Assembly (NCBI GenBank): GCA_958436995.1 | Contig: CAUBMI010000005.1 | Coordinates: 3,929 to 67,928, forward strand | Source of the DNA: an uncultured Collinsella sp. | GTDB taxonomy: Bacteria > Actinomycetota > Coriobacteriia > Coriobacteriales > Coriobacteriaceae | DNA length: 64,000 nt | Reading direction: 5' to 3' | Shown here: one piece after another, positions 25,529-34,260 of the stretch | Layout: every line of letters begins with the position of its first letter | Numbering within the stretch: position 1 is the first letter of the stretch | Position numbers and translations under genes: made by a program | Notes under the pieces: generated by a model | The model's input: the letters and a program-made list of their open reading frames with translations, nothing else | Told to the model about the DNA's origin: nothing | Databases searched by the model: none

Positions 25529-26334
25529 TCGTCGCCGAGCTTGAGCGCGCGCTGCTGGCACGCTATCCCAAGACCGATGCCGAGAGTTGGGACCATGTAG
25601 GATTCTCCGTCGGCGACCCTGCCGCGGAGATTACCGGTGTTGCCTGCGCACTCGATGCGACCGAAGCCAATGTGCACCGCGCCCAGGAGGCCGGCGCCAA
25701 CGTGCTGCTAACGCATCATCCCATCTATATCAAGGCGCCCGAGGCGTTTTGTCCGTCGGATTCCACACGCCCCCAATGCAGCGCCGCGCTGTACGAGGCA
25801 GCTCGTTGCGGCGTGAGCATCATCTCGCTTCACACCAACCTGGACCGCTCGCACGAAGCGCGCGTTCGCCTGAGCGATTTGCTAGGCGCAAAGCCCATAA
25901 GCTCGCTGGAGCATGCGGACGAGCCTGAACTCACCGGTCTGGGCGCCCTTGCGACCCTCAACGACCCCTGCAGCCTGCGCGACCTTGCCGCCCGCGCCGC
26001 CCAGGCGTTTGGCAGCGACCCGCGCGTGTGGGGCGAGGCAGATCACCCGTGCCGCACCATCGCCATTTTGGGCGGCTCCTTAGGCGACTTTGGAGAGCTC
26101 GCCATCGCCGCGGGCGCAGATGTTATCGTGACGGGCGAGGCAGGCTACCACGTGGCACAGGACCTTGCCTTGCGCGGGCTGCCGGTGATCTTGCTCGGCC
26201 ACGACCGCTCCGAGGAGCCGTTCGTTGATATATTGATGAACTCTGCAGTTGACGCCGGGGTCGACCCCCGTCATGCGATTAAAATACTGAACCCTTGCCA
26301 ATGGTGGACTGTGACAAAAGGAGAGAACTTATGA
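25525..26334 (+). CDS. Nif3-like dinuclear metal center hexameric protein
   Basis: A 269-residue member of the Nif3/YqfO/YbgI family. Metal-ligand motifs are ESWDHVGF near 21-28, LLTHHPIY near 66-73, and HDRSEEPF near the C-terminus, preceded by TGEAGYHVAQDL. Members form toroidal hexamers with a two-metal site; their substrate is unsettled. The gene overlaps both neighbours by four bases. It is commonly paired with the zinc-ribbon coiled-coil protein that follows. Confidence 0.93.
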   Translation: MIVAELERALLARYPKTDAESWDHVGFSVGDPAAEITGVACALDATEANVHRAQEAGANVLLTHHPIYIKAPEAFCPSDSTRPQCSAALYEAARCGVSIISLHTNLDRSHEARVRLSDLLGAKPISSLEHADEPELTGLGALATLNDPCSLRDLAARAAQAFGSDPRVWGEADHPCRTIAILGGSLGDFGELAIAAGADVIVTGEAGYHVAQDLALRGLPVILLGHDRSEEPFVDILMNSAVDAGVDPRHAIKILNPCQWWTVTKGENL

Positions 26335-27050
26335 GCGCCGGCGCTACGCTACTCAAGCTGCAACAGATCGATTTGGAGCTCGCCCGCAACAAGAGCGAAC
26401 TTGCCAATATGCCGGAGCTCAAGGAGCTCGCTTCCAAGCGCAAGACCTATGTGAAGCTCAAGTCCGAGATGACCAAGCTCTACGCCCAGCGCAAGGATCT
26501 GGACATTGAGCTCGACGATCTCAACACCACCGAGATTCAGACCAACAACGCCATCGAGGCCGCCAAGAAGCGCCACGTGGACGGCTCCGACTACCGCGAG
26601 GTTCAGGACCTGGAGAACGAGCTCGCCACCCTGGCCAAGCGCTTGGACAAGATCGAGCACACCCGCAAGGACGTCGTCGTCGCCCATAAGGAAGCGCTTG
26701 ACCGAGAGGCTCGCGCGCAGGCCATCATCGCCAAGTTCGAGGAGGGCGTGAAGGCCGATACCAAGGCTGCCCGCGCCAAGGCTGCCAATCTGCAGGCTCA
26801 GATCGATGCCGCCACCAAGGAGCGCACCGCGCTTGCCGCCACGCTGCCGACCGACGTGCTCACCGATTACGAACGTCTGCTCAAGCAGTTCCGCGGCCTG
26901 GCCGTCGAGACCATCAAGGGCAACATCCCCACGGTCTGCCACACCGCGCTGCAGGCATCGTCCATGAGTGACCTCAACCACGACGGTAGCGAGATTACGC
27001 ACTGCCCGTACTGCCACCGCCTGCTGGTGCTCCCGAGCAAGGAAGCTTAA
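26331..27050 (+). CDS. zinc-ribbon coiled-coil protein (CT398/CdsZ-like)
   Basis: A 239-residue protein, mostly a long coiled coil (about 10-180) followed by a C-terminal zinc-ribbon-like segment. The usual ribbon has two CxxC knuckles. Here the second is intact (HCPYCH near 225-230), but the first has a single Cys (TVCHTA), so the site is atypical. The family partners with Nif3-like proteins and is often encoded beside rnhA or nif3; it may act as an adaptor. The start overlaps the Nif3 stop (ATGA) with GGAGAG upstream. Confidence 0.85.
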   Translation: MSAGATLLKLQQIDLELARNKSELANMPELKELASKRKTYVKLKSEMTKLYAQRKDLDIELDDLNTTEIQTNNAIEAAKKRHVDGSDYREVQDLENELATLAKRLDKIEHTRKDVVVAHKEALDREARAQAIIAKFEEGVKADTKAARAKAANLQAQIDAATKERTALAATLPTDVLTDYERLLKQFRGLAVETIKGNIPTVCHTALQASSMSDLNHDGSEITHCPYCHRLLVLPSKEA

Positions 27051-27053
27051 ACG

Positions 27054-28265
27054 ATGGCGGCACCCAACAATTCAATGCAACTTGAGGGAAAAACGATCCT
27101 GCTGGGCATTACCGGCGGGATCGCCGCCTATAAGTCGTGCAATATCGTGCGCCTGCTCCAAAAGCGCGGCGCGCACGTCAAGGTCGTCATGAGCGAGCAT
27201 GCCACTGAGTTTGTGGGGCCGCTCACCTTCCGCGCGCTCACCAATGAGCCGGTCGCGGTTGGGCTATTCGACGACCCGTCTGACCCCATCCACCATATCT
27301 CGCTGGCGCAGGAGCCCGACTTGGTGGTCGTGGCGCCCGCGACGGCCAATATCATCGCCAAGATGGCCAACGGCATCGCCGATGACCTCATCTCCACAAC
27401 GTTGCTTGCGACACCGCGGCCCGTCGTTATCGCGCCGGCCATGAACAATGGCATGTGGAAGGCGTCGGCCACGCAGGCCAATATGGCCACGCTGTGCGAG
27501 CGCGGCGTCCACGTGGTGGGACCCGGCAGTGGCTACCTTGCCTGCGGCGACGTGGACACGGGGCGCATGAGCGAACCCGAGGACATCGTCGAGGCCGTCT
27601 GCGAGGTGCTCAATCCCGTGCAACAAGACCTGGCGGGCAAGCGCATCGTCATTACCGCCGGCCCCACGCATGAGCCGATTGACCCCGTGCGCTTCATTGG
27701 CAACCGTTCTTCGGGCAAGATGGGTATCGCCCTGGCGGGGGAGGCCGCACGTCGCGGTGCCGCCGTCACGCTCGTGCTGGGACCGACATCGCTCGACGTT
27801 CCCCACGGCGTGGAGTGCGTGCGCGTGCAGACCGCCGCTGAAATGCTGAAGGCAGCGCTCAGCGCCTTTCAGACGGCCGATGTGGCCATTTGTGCGGCCG
27901 CTGTCGCCGACTACACCCCCGTATCCCCTGCGGACCATAAGCTCAAAAAGGCCAACGAGCGCTTGGATCGCATCAAACTGGTCGAGACGGTCGATATTTT
28001 GGCTGAGCTTTCGCGCCAGAAGGGGGAGCGGTGCGTGATCGGCTTTGCGGCCGAGACCGATAACGTCCTGGAGTACGCACAGCGAAAGCTCGACCGCAAG
28101 GGTTGCGATGCCATTATCGCCAACGATGTCTCACGCGCCGATTCGGGCTTTGGAACCGATACCAACAAGGCCTGGATTGTGAGCACGGCAGGGACGCAGG
28201 AACTTCCTGTGCTTACAAAACCCCAGCTCGCAGATACAATTTTGGACTTGCTTCAAAATTTGTAA
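27054..28265 (+). CDS. coaBC: bifunctional phosphopantothenoylcysteine decarboxylase/synthetase
   Basis: A 403-residue fusion. The N-terminal CoaC half has GGIAAYKS, the PAMNNGMW loop and the catalytic Cys in GYLACGDVDTGRM (about 160-170). The C-terminal CoaB half begins with ITAGPTHEPIDPVRF and NRSSGKMG, followed by the Lys-rich DHKLKK loop. It makes phosphopantetheine from phosphopantothenate, cysteine and CTP in coenzyme A synthesis. It closes the plus-strand run, three bases after the zinc-ribbon gene. No terminator precedes the tRNA downstream. Confidence 0.96.
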   Translation: MAAPNNSMQLEGKTILLGITGGIAAYKSCNIVRLLQKRGAHVKVVMSEHATEFVGPLTFRALTNEPVAVGLFDDPSDPIHHISLAQEPDLVVVAPATANIIAKMANGIADDLISTTLLATPRPVVIAPAMNNGMWKASATQANMATLCERGVHVVGPGSGYLACGDVDTGRMSEPEDIVEAVCEVLNPVQQDLAGKRIVITAGPTHEPIDPVRFIGNRSSGKMGIALAGEAARRGAAVTLVLGPTSLDVPHGVECVRVQTAAEMLKAALSAFQTADVAICAAAVADYTPVSPADHKLKKANERLDRIKLVETVDILAELSRQKGERCVIGFAAETDNVLEYAQRKLDRKGCDAIIANDVSRADSGFGTDTNKAWIVSTAGTQELPVLTKPQLADTILDLLQNL

Positions 28266-28300
28266 AAAAGTTCTTGCACAAGTCTAAAGTTTCGGGTTAA

Positions 28301-28306
28301 TATAAT
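28301..28306 (+). promoter_or_regulatory. -10 element of tRNA-Pro
   Basis: A perfect TATAAT lies 39 bases before the tRNA. A TTGCAC 21 bases upstream is too far for an ideal -35, so the upstream element is uncertain. Confidence 0.5.
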
Positions 28307-28345
28307 CCCTGTTGCGAGCGAGAGCAGAGCAACAAACAAAAGCTT

Positions 28346-28422
<77 letters not shown>

Positions 28423-28431
28423 GAAGTTTGC

Positions 28432-28461
28432 AGGTCAGGCACCTAGTGCCTGACCTTTTTT
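28432..28461 (+). terminator. terminator after tRNA-Pro
   Basis: The 11-base perfect arms AGGTCAGGCAC and GTGCCTGACCT flank loop CTA and are followed by a run of T. Confidence 0.92.
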
Positions 28462-29028
28462 GTTTTAAGCAATTGCTTAATTTTAAGTAAGCAACAGGGT
28501 GTCAAAAATCTACCTGCGCGATACTCGCTTTTTGCGGCTACTTGCGCGTTTTGCACACGCTTGAGCCGATTTATTAACGCGATATGAATCTACATACGCG
28601 TAGCTGGTATGCAGCCGAGTACAGGCTGTATTTATCGCGGCGATTAACACAGATATAGCGACTATAACGGACAAGCGTGTCGCTGTATTTATTCCAGTAG
28701 TTCACTTGATCGGTGGACAAGTGGGCTGTTGCAACGAAACGCCAAGCAGGATGGGCTCTATACGAGGACGCCGCAGGGTAATGGCGGGGGAGTGCGGCGG
28801 GCGCTCTGAGAGCCGCTGTGTGACCCCATGTCTCCTTAACTCGATAATTTGTGTTTCAAGCCACGAATCGGTCGAGCAATTGCCAAAAGAACGGCCCATG
28901 CAGGATTGCACGAGCCTTACATCAGATCAAATTTGAGCTAGAAGCACCAAGCGGGGCAGACGCAACACCATCTCGTCGCGGCCTCGGCGAGCGACATATC
29001 GCAGTCGAGGTAGACATCGAGGAAGTCG
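28462..29028. other. 567-base stretch without a convincing gene
   Basis: Base composition is mixed and lower in GC than the island that follows. Short frames exist on both strands (for example 28702-28911 minus and 28706-28936 plus), but none has a ribosome site, domain or plausible composition. The position between a tRNA 3' end and a foreign-looking cluster suggests an integration scar. I found no repeat of the tRNA-Pro 3' end at the far side of the island. Confidence 0.5.
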
Positions 29029-30426
29029 TCAGATCCCGCACAGGGGGACCGCGATGGTGGCCACCGCGCCGCCCGAGGGGCTGTTGGCGAGCGAGACGGA
29101 GCCCCCGTGGGCGCTCGCGGCCTCGGAGGCGACGTGGAGGCCGAGCCCGTAGTGGCGGCCTCCGTCGCGCGAGGAGCGGGACGAGTCGTCTGTGAAGAGG
29201 CGCTCGCAGCCGCGTTCGAGGGCGGCGGGAGAGAAGCCCGGTCCGTCGTCGGCCACCTCGATGACGAGGTGTCCGCCCGCGACGTCGCAGGAGACCGCCA
29301 CGCGCGAGCGCGCGTGCTCGGCGGCGTTGGCCACGAGGTTCGCGGCGGCTCGCGCCAGGGCGGTTCGGTCGAGCGGGGCCTCGGGCGCGCCCGCGACAGC
29401 GGGGCCCGTGGCCGCGTCGAGCGTCACGCCTCGCGCCCGGGCGATCTGGGCGGCCTCGGCGAGGACCTGCTCGCAGAGCTCGGCCGGCCGCATGGGGGCC
29501 CTCTCCGCCCCGCCGGACCCGCGCGAGGCCTCGATGAGCAGGCGCACGTAGCCGTCGAGCCTTTCGACACCGCCGGCTATGTCGCGCGCGGCGGCCGAGA
29601 GGTCGGCGTCATTCTCGTCTTCCAGCTCCTCCGCCACGAAGTCGGCGTTGGCGCGCAGCACGGTGAGCGGCGTCTTGAGGTCGTGGGCGAGCGACGCCAT
29701 CTGCTCGCGCTGCCCCCGCTCCGCGGCCCAGCGGGCCTCGAGCGACTCGGCGAGGGAGGCCCGCATGGCGTCCATCGCGGCGAGGACGTCGTTCACCTCG
29801 CGCACGTTGGTGCTGCCGACCGCGAAGTCGAGCTCCCCCGCGCCGACGCGACCCGCCGCCTCCGCGAGCGGCGCCATCTTGCGCGAGATCACGCGGCTCG
29901 CGCGGCGCGCCACGAGCGCGAGCGCGAGCGCGCTTCCCGCCGTGGCGCCGACGAGCATGAGGCTCTGCGGGTTAGGAAGCAGGCCGGCGAGGTCGCGCGA
30001 GGCCCATTGCGGCAGGTACTCGCTGACGAGTGCGCAGGCCCCGCCGCCCTTGAGCGGGAACGCGGCGTAGGTGAGGCCCGAACCCCCGCCCTCGATCTCC
30101 ACTGTGCCTGGATCCGCGGCGAGTGCCGTACGGGCCATTTCCTTCGCGTCCTCGAGCCGCGTGCCCTCGAGGTCTGTCATCAGCACGTATCCGTCCTTGT
30201 TCAGGATGAGGTAGCGGTACGCCGTCGGCACGTCCTGCTGCCCGCAGACGCCATCGCGTGCCAGGCCCTCCGCGACCTCGCGCGCATTGGCAGGCCCCCA
30301 GCTTGCCTCGTAGACGACGCCCGCGTTGATCGCCACAGAGAGCACCATGAACGAGGCGAGCCACGCCGTGGCGACCGCCGCGAACGCGTAGGCGAAGTAG
30401 CGCGCGATGACGAAGGAGAGCGGCAT
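29029..30426 (-). CDS. sensor histidine kinase of the lantibiotic-immunity cluster
   Basis: A 465-residue kinase. TM1 lies at about 10-36, an extracytoplasmic domain of roughly 115 residues at 37-152, and TM2 at about 153-174. A HAMP-like linker follows, then the H-box SLAHDLKTPLT with His248, the N-box around VANAAEHA, and G-boxes DDGPGF and YGLGLHV. I placed the start at the ATG at 30426; an in-frame GTG at 30465 would overlap the regulator gene. It would phosphorylate the response regulator encoded just upstream and probably senses a peptide or envelope stress. Composition is extremely GC-rich. Confidence 0.88.
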   Translation of the reverse strand: MPLSFVIARYFAYAFAAVATAWLASFMVLSVAINAGVVYEASWGPANAREVAEGLARDGVCGQQDVPTAYRYLILNKDGYVLMTDLEGTRLEDAKEMARTALAADPGTVEIEGGGSGLTYAAFPLKGGGACALVSEYLPQWASRDLAGLLPNPQSLMLVGATAGSALALALVARRASRVISRKMAPLAEAAGRVGAGELDFAVGSTNVREVNDVLAAMDAMRASLAESLEARWAAERGQREQMASLAHDLKTPLTVLRANADFVAEELEDENDADLSAAARDIAGGVERLDGYVRLLIEASRGSGGAERAPMRPAELCEQVLAEAAQIARARGVTLDAATGPAVAGAPEAPLDRTALARAAANLVANAAEHARSRVAVSCDVAGGHLVIEVADDGPGFSPAALERGCERLFTDDSSRSSRDGGRHYGLGLHVASEAASAHGGSVSLANSPSGGAVATIAVPLCGI

Positions 30427-30452
30427 GCCCCCGCGACCACGCGCCCCGATCC

Positions 30453-31115
30453 TCAGAGCTGCCACTTGTACCCCATCCCCCAGACGGTCGCGATCGGATC
30501 GGCGCCGGCCTCGGAGAGTTTCCTCCGGGCGCGGCTGACCTGCATGGATATGGCCGCGTCGTCGGCGTCGCTCTCCCAGCCGAGCACCGCGTCGCGTATC
30601 TGCGCGCGGCTCATGACCTGCCCGGGGTGGCGCGCGAGGTACTCGCAGATGGCGTACTCGGTGGGCGTGAGCGGCACGGCCTTGTCGCCCACGGCGAGGC
30701 CGCGCGCCCCGAGGTCGATCCGCACCTCCCCGAAGGAGAGGGCGTGCGAGCGCGGCCGGCGCTCACGGCGTAGATGGGCCGCGACCTTGGCGCGCAGTTC
30801 CGCGGCCCCGAAGGGCTTGCGGACGTAGTCGTCGGCGCCCAGGCCGTAGGCGGCCACGGCATCCTCCTCGGCCACGCGCGCGGTCAGGAAGACGATGGGC
30901 CCGTCGAAGTCCGGGCGGATCTGCCGCACGAGCTCGAAGCCGTCGAGCCCCGGCATCATGACGTCGCAGAGCACGAGGTCGAAGCGCGAGAGGTCCATCC
31001 CCGGGACCGCCGTCGGGTCCGCCGCCCTGACGACCTCATGGCCGTCGCGGCCGAGGACGCGCGCGAGCGCGTCGAGGATCGCCCTTTCATCATCCACTGC
31101 CAGTATCCTCGCCAT
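30453..31115 (-). CDS. OmpR-family response regulator of the lantibiotic-immunity cluster
   Basis: A 220-residue regulator. The receiver domain has acidic DDE at 8-10, phosphoacceptor Asp51 in CDVMMPG, and Lys100 in RKPFG. The C-terminal winged helix (about 125-220) has LTPTEYAICEYLA and the end GMGYKW. AGGAGG stands before the ATG at 31115. It likely controls the ABC transporter genes upstream, as CprR/LanR-type regulators do. It lies 44 bases after the YxeA-like gene and just ahead of its kinase. Confidence 0.92.
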   Translation of the reverse strand: MARILAVDDERAILDALARVLGRDGHEVVRAADPTAVPGMDLSRFDLVLCDVMMPGLDGFELVRQIRPDFDGPIVFLTARVAEEDAVAAYGLGADDYVRKPFGAAELRAKVAAHLRRERRPRSHALSFGEVRIDLGARGLAVGDKAVPLTPTEYAICEYLARHPGQVMSRAQIRDAVLGWESDADDAAISMQVSRARRKLSEAGADPIATVWGMGYKWQL

Positions 31116-31159
31116 GTTGACCTCCTGAAACTCTCGTCGGAATTGTACTAGCGCCGCGC

Positions 31160-31561
31160 TCAGCGGTCCATAGCCCTGCGCGCAGCCGCGGGTGCCTCGG
31201 CCGCGTCGCACGCGCGGTAGCGCACGCCCGAGCCGCCGCGCGCCTCGATCTCGAGCCAGCCCTCGCCGTCCGACTCCCGCCCGAATAAGATGAGCTGGAG
31301 CTCTCGGACATTGCCTCTGTCGTCCGCCGCGTCAACCAGGTAGACGTAGTTTGCCCCCGCCCCGGTAGCGTCGGCGTAGGTGCTCGCGTGGCTGCCGGGC
31401 TCGGGCGCGGGCGCCCACATGGCGATCTCAGGGTTGGGCAGCACGCGGTCGGCGATCGAGCGCAGCGCCGACCCCCAGCCGGCGTCGAGCAGGGCATTCC
31501 CGCCCAGGACGAGCGCTGCGGAGAGGAGGACGAGCACGGAGGCGAGCGGCCTCCTACGCAT
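31160..31561 (-). CDS. YxeA-like (DUF1093) exported protein
   Basis: A 133-residue protein with an N-terminal hydrophobic signal or anchor (about 7-25) and a small beta domain. The order of a tyrosine-rich strand, a central RELQLILFGRE strand, and a C-terminal segment ending in AAARRAMDR matches YxeA-family proteins, which have an OB-like fold. Such genes are often found beside lantibiotic-immunity-type ABC transporters. Its ATG overlaps the preceding permease stop, with GGGAGGG upstream. The role is unknown; an accessory extracellular binding role is possible. Confidence 0.7.
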   Translation of the reverse strand: MRRRPLASVLVLLSAALVLGGNALLDAGWGSALRSIADRVLPNPEIAMWAPAPEPGSHASTYADATGAGANYVYLVDAADDRGNVRELQLILFGRESDGEGWLEIEARGGSGVRYRACDAAEAPAAARRAMDR

Positions 31562-32369
31562 CTGCCCTCCCGTCCTCAAAGCGGCAGAACCAGGCGAGAA
31601 GGATGGCGGCGGCTGCCAGGGTGAGCACGAGGCCAGCGAGCGCAGTCGTGAGGAGAGGGGCCGCCGCGCGTGCGGCGTCGATGAAGGCCTCCACCCCGAG
31701 CGACCCCAGGCGCGCGGGCCAGGCGAGCGGCACCCAGCTCAGGGGCATCGCCAGGGCACCGGTGAGCTCGCCGGTCATGAGGCCGTGCGCAAGTCCGCCC
31801 ACCGAGAAGAACGCGAGGAGCACCCCCGCCGCGCCGGCGCCGATGGCGGCGTTGCGGCCGAGGCGCAGGGCCACGCCGAGCTCCAGCGCATAGAGGGGCA
31901 GGCTGCCCAGCACGATGCCCACCCAGGCGGCCGCAAGCGGCGCGGGCCCGAGCGGTAGGCGCCCGGCGACGGCGAGCACGGCCCCGAACACGCCGAGCGC
32001 CACGGCCAGCGCGCCCGTGCCGAGCGCCGCAAGGGCGAGCAGCTTCGCCGCGACGGCGCGCCCGCGCGAGGGGACCGCCGTGAGGTTGGCGAGGCGCCCG
32101 GCAGCGCGCTCCTCGTCCACGGCGAGCCCGCAGACGATGGCGGACATGAGCGGCATGAGGGCGCCGAGGAACTGGGCGTAGGCGTCCGCGCCCAGCGCCG
32201 GGTCCCATCGGGCTATGGAGAAGTACTCGCCGCAGGCAAGACCGGCTGCCAGGCCGCAGACGAGGTGCGCCGCCGCGAGCGGGGAGCGCGCCAGGCGCAG
32301 GGCCTCGGAGAGCAGGGCCCGCGGGAGGGTCATGCGCGGCGTCGGGTCGAAGAGTCGTGTCATGGCCAT
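31554..32369 (-). CDS. lantibiotic-immunity-type ABC transporter permease 2 (MutG/EpiG-like)
   Basis: A 271-residue membrane protein with about six hydrophobic helices, the size and topology of LanG/MutG permeases. It begins with a cytoplasmic segment of about 35 residues and ends with a short basic and acidic tail. Its ATG shares one base with the stop of permease 1 (TGATG) and is preceded by GGAGAGG, so the two are translated together. With permease 1 and the ATPase it would expel lantibiotic-like peptides from the membrane. A much longer upstream frame reads through permease 1 out of phase and is not real. Confidence 0.85.
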   Translation of the reverse strand: MAMTRLFDPTPRMTLPRALLSEALRLARSPLAAAHLVCGLAAGLACGEYFSIARWDPALGADAYAQFLGALMPLMSAIVCGLAVDEERAAGRLANLTAVPSRGRAVAAKLLALAALGTGALAVALGVFGAVLAVAGRLPLGPAPLAAAWVGIVLGSLPLYALELGVALRLGRNAAIGAGAAGVLLAFFSVGGLAHGLMTGELTGALAMPLSWVPLAWPARLGSLGVEAFIDAARAAAPLLTTALAGLVLTLAAAAILLAWFCRFEDGRADA

Positions 32370-33139
32370 CACCTCTCCTCGGAGCGCGCGAACCAGGCCG
32401 CGCCCGCCGCCGTGAGCGCGGCGAACGCGAGCGCGCAGACCGCAAGGCCCGCCAGCGTGAGCACGCCGTCCGCCGTGAGCGCCCCGCCGAGCGCCATGTC
32501 CGCCGCGAGCGGCTCGCCGCTCGGCAGCACGGGAATGAAGCTCGTGGGGATGACCATGCTCGCCGACGGCGGAAAGAGCTGCGGCAGCGGCATCAGCGAC
32601 CAGGCGAACCCACCCACGAGCTGCGCGGCGAGCGGGCAGAAGATGCCCGCGAGCATGCCGAGCCGCGCCGTGAGGAAGAGCCCTGCGGGGATCATCCACG
32701 CCGCGGTCACCGTGTTGGCGAGCGCGCAGAGGAGCATCGTGAGCGTGCCCGCGGCCGTGAGGCCCTCCGAGGAGAACGCCGATCCCGCGAGGTAGATGCC
32801 GAAGACCACGAGGTTCGAGAGCGTGCAGAGCGCGAGGCACCAGAGCGCCTTGGCCCACCAGGCGCGCCCGAGCGGGAGGCCCAGGCCCAGAAGCCCCCGC
32901 ATCCGCGTGCGAGCGTCCGCCCGCGCGACGCACGCCACCACGAGCGAGAGAGACACGGGCAGGAAGAGCGCGTACCAGTAGTTCCACGCGCTGAAGATCT
33001 GCACGCCCCGGTAGGGCATCGCGCCGAGCAGCGGCATCGGCAGCGCCATGAGCACGGCCAGGCGAACCGGTGCCGCGTGGCGCGACTTCAGGGCCTCGGC
33101 GCGCAGGGCCGCGAGCAGGCCGCCTTTCTCGCCCGTCAT
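32369..33139 (-). CDS. lantibiotic-immunity-type ABC transporter permease 1 (MutE/EpiE-like)
   Basis: A 256-residue protein with about six transmembrane helices. The N-terminal cytoplasmic segment (AALRAEALKSRHAAPVRL) and the following PLLGAMPY, then WNYWYALFLP, match LanE/MutE permeases. Its start overlaps the ATPase stop by four bases. It pairs with the second permease to form the membrane domain of the exporter. Confidence 0.88.
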   Translation of the reverse strand: MTGEKGGLLAALRAEALKSRHAAPVRLAVLMALPMPLLGAMPYRGVQIFSAWNYWYALFLPVSLSLVVACVARADARTRMRGLLGLGLPLGRAWWAKALWCLALCTLSNLVVFGIYLAGSAFSSEGLTAAGTLTMLLCALANTVTAAWMIPAGLFLTARLGMLAGIFCPLAAQLVGGFAWSLMPLPQLFPPSASMVIPTSFIPVLPSGEPLAADMALGGALTADGVLTLAGLAVCALAFAALTAAGAAWFARSEER

Positions 33140-33864
33140 GCCGCCACCTCCCCGCGCGCTCGTCGCCCTTCCCGGCAGAAGCTCATGAAGAGTTCCTCGA
33201 GGTCCTGCCCGGGACGAAGCGCATCCTCGTAGGCGAGGCGCCCCCCGCAGATGATGCCGATGGTGTCCGCCATCTGCTGCACCTCGGAGAGGATGTGGCT
33301 CGAGACGATCACCGTCGTACCCGCCGCCGCGAAGCCGCGGATCTGGTCGCGCAGCTCCTCGATGCCGATGGGGTCGAGGCCGTTGGTGGGCTCGTCGAGC
33401 ACGAGCAGGCGTGGCCGGGCGATCAGCGCCAGCGCGAGCCCCAGGCGCTGCCGCATGCCCATCGAGAAGCGCCCGGCGCGCTTCTTCCCGGTGTCCGCGA
33501 GGTCCACGGCGGCGAGCACCTCATCTATGCGGCTCTCGGGAAGGCCCAGCAGCGTGGTGCGCACGCGCAGGTTCTCGCGCGCGGTGAGGTTGGGGTAGAG
33601 CGGCGCCTCCTCGATGAGGCTGCCGATTGCGTAGAGGTCCTCGCGGCGCCAGGCGTGCCCGGCAAAGAGGATCTCCCCGGCCGTCGGCCGCAGCATCCCG
33701 CAGATCATCTTGAGCGTTGTCGACTTGCCGGCGCCGTTGGGACCGAGCAGCCCGTACACCTCGCCCTCGCGGATATGAAGGCTCACGTCGGCCACGGCGT
33801 CCTGCGCCTGGTCGCCGCGGCCGAAGCGCTTGGTGAGCCCACGCGTCTCGAGCATGTAACCCAT
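33136..33864 (-). CDS. lantibiotic-immunity-type ABC transporter ATPase (LanF/CprA-like)
   Basis: A 242-residue ATPase with Walker [11 protein letters not shown]-loop region EEAPLYPNLTARENLR, signature FSMGMRQRLGLALAL, Walker B LLVLDEPTNGLDPIGIEELR and switch His in SSHILSE. The EAPLYPNLT segment and overall plan match lantibiotic-protection ATPases. It is the first gene of the island operon. GAAAGG lies before the ATG. No structural lantibiotic or modification genes are visible, so it is probably an orphan resistance module. Confidence 0.92.
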   Translation of the reverse strand: MGYMLETRGLTKRFGRGDQAQDAVADVSLHIREGEVYGLLGPNGAGKSTTLKMICGMLRPTAGEILFAGHAWRREDLYAIGSLIEEAPLYPNLTARENLRVRTTLLGLPESRIDEVLAAVDLADTGKKRAGRFSMGMRQRLGLALALIARPRLLVLDEPTNGLDPIGIEELRDQIRGFAAAGTTVIVSSHILSEVQQMADTIGIICGGRLAYEDALRPGQDLEELFMSFCREGRRARGEVAA

Positions 33865-34260
33865 GGGTTTATCCTTTCTCTTCCGGGAGCGCGGGCCGAG
33901 TCACCGTGCCCGCGCGCCTTACCTTTCGGGTTCACCATCCATGGTGGGGCGCGTTTCTAACGAAGCCATAACGGCCGTTGGGTTCTTTTGGCGCCAACCC
34001 TTCTCGACCCGCACATCATGATTAATTTGCTTAAGGCAACAACTTTCCCGATCGATGTAATCACCGAATCAAAACGTGTACATCACCCTCCAAAACCGAC
34101 ATTTTTCGGCATGTTTGGAGGCTGATGTACACGAATGTGAAATCCACCGCCGCCCAAAAGCGCCTTCCTCATGTCTGGACTCTCTATGCTTACGCTGGAT
34201 AGACATCGCCGGAACGGGTATAGTATCGAAAGTTTTGTCGTTAACCAGCGGGGGAGTCCT
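33865..34260. other. divergent intergenic region between the immunity operon and the PgsA-like gene
   Basis: This 396-base region should carry promoters for both directions. I see TTGGCGCCAA near 33989 and the long hairpin listed separately, but no clear -35/-10 pair that I would defend. Base composition drops sharply from the GC-rich island to the AT-richer right part, marking the island edge. Confidence 0.5.
34076..34132. repeat. 57-base strong hairpin
   Basis: The outer arms GTGTACATCA and TGATGTACAC are perfect 10-base complements. Inside them CTCCAAAAC pairs with GTTTGGAG and CGA pairs with TCG around ATTTT. No T-run follows either arm. It lies upstream of both flanking genes, so it cannot end either of them. 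It may be a leftover terminator, a regulator site or a structured RNA. Confidence 0.8.

Noticed and set aside
28702..28936. Small genes between tRNA-Pro and the immunity island
   Set aside because: Frames on both strands overlap each other; neither has a ribosome site or recognisable domain.
29107..30828. A 573-codon plus-strand frame opposite the histidine kinase
   Set aside because: An Arg/Glu/Ala-rich artefact of extreme GC content; the kinase and regulator on the minus strand are complete.
31554..32987. One 477-residue fusion covering both permeases
   Set aside because: The frame of permease 2 stays open upstream through permease 1, but permease 1 is intact in another frame and permease 2 has its own ATG with GGAGAGG at the TGATG junction.
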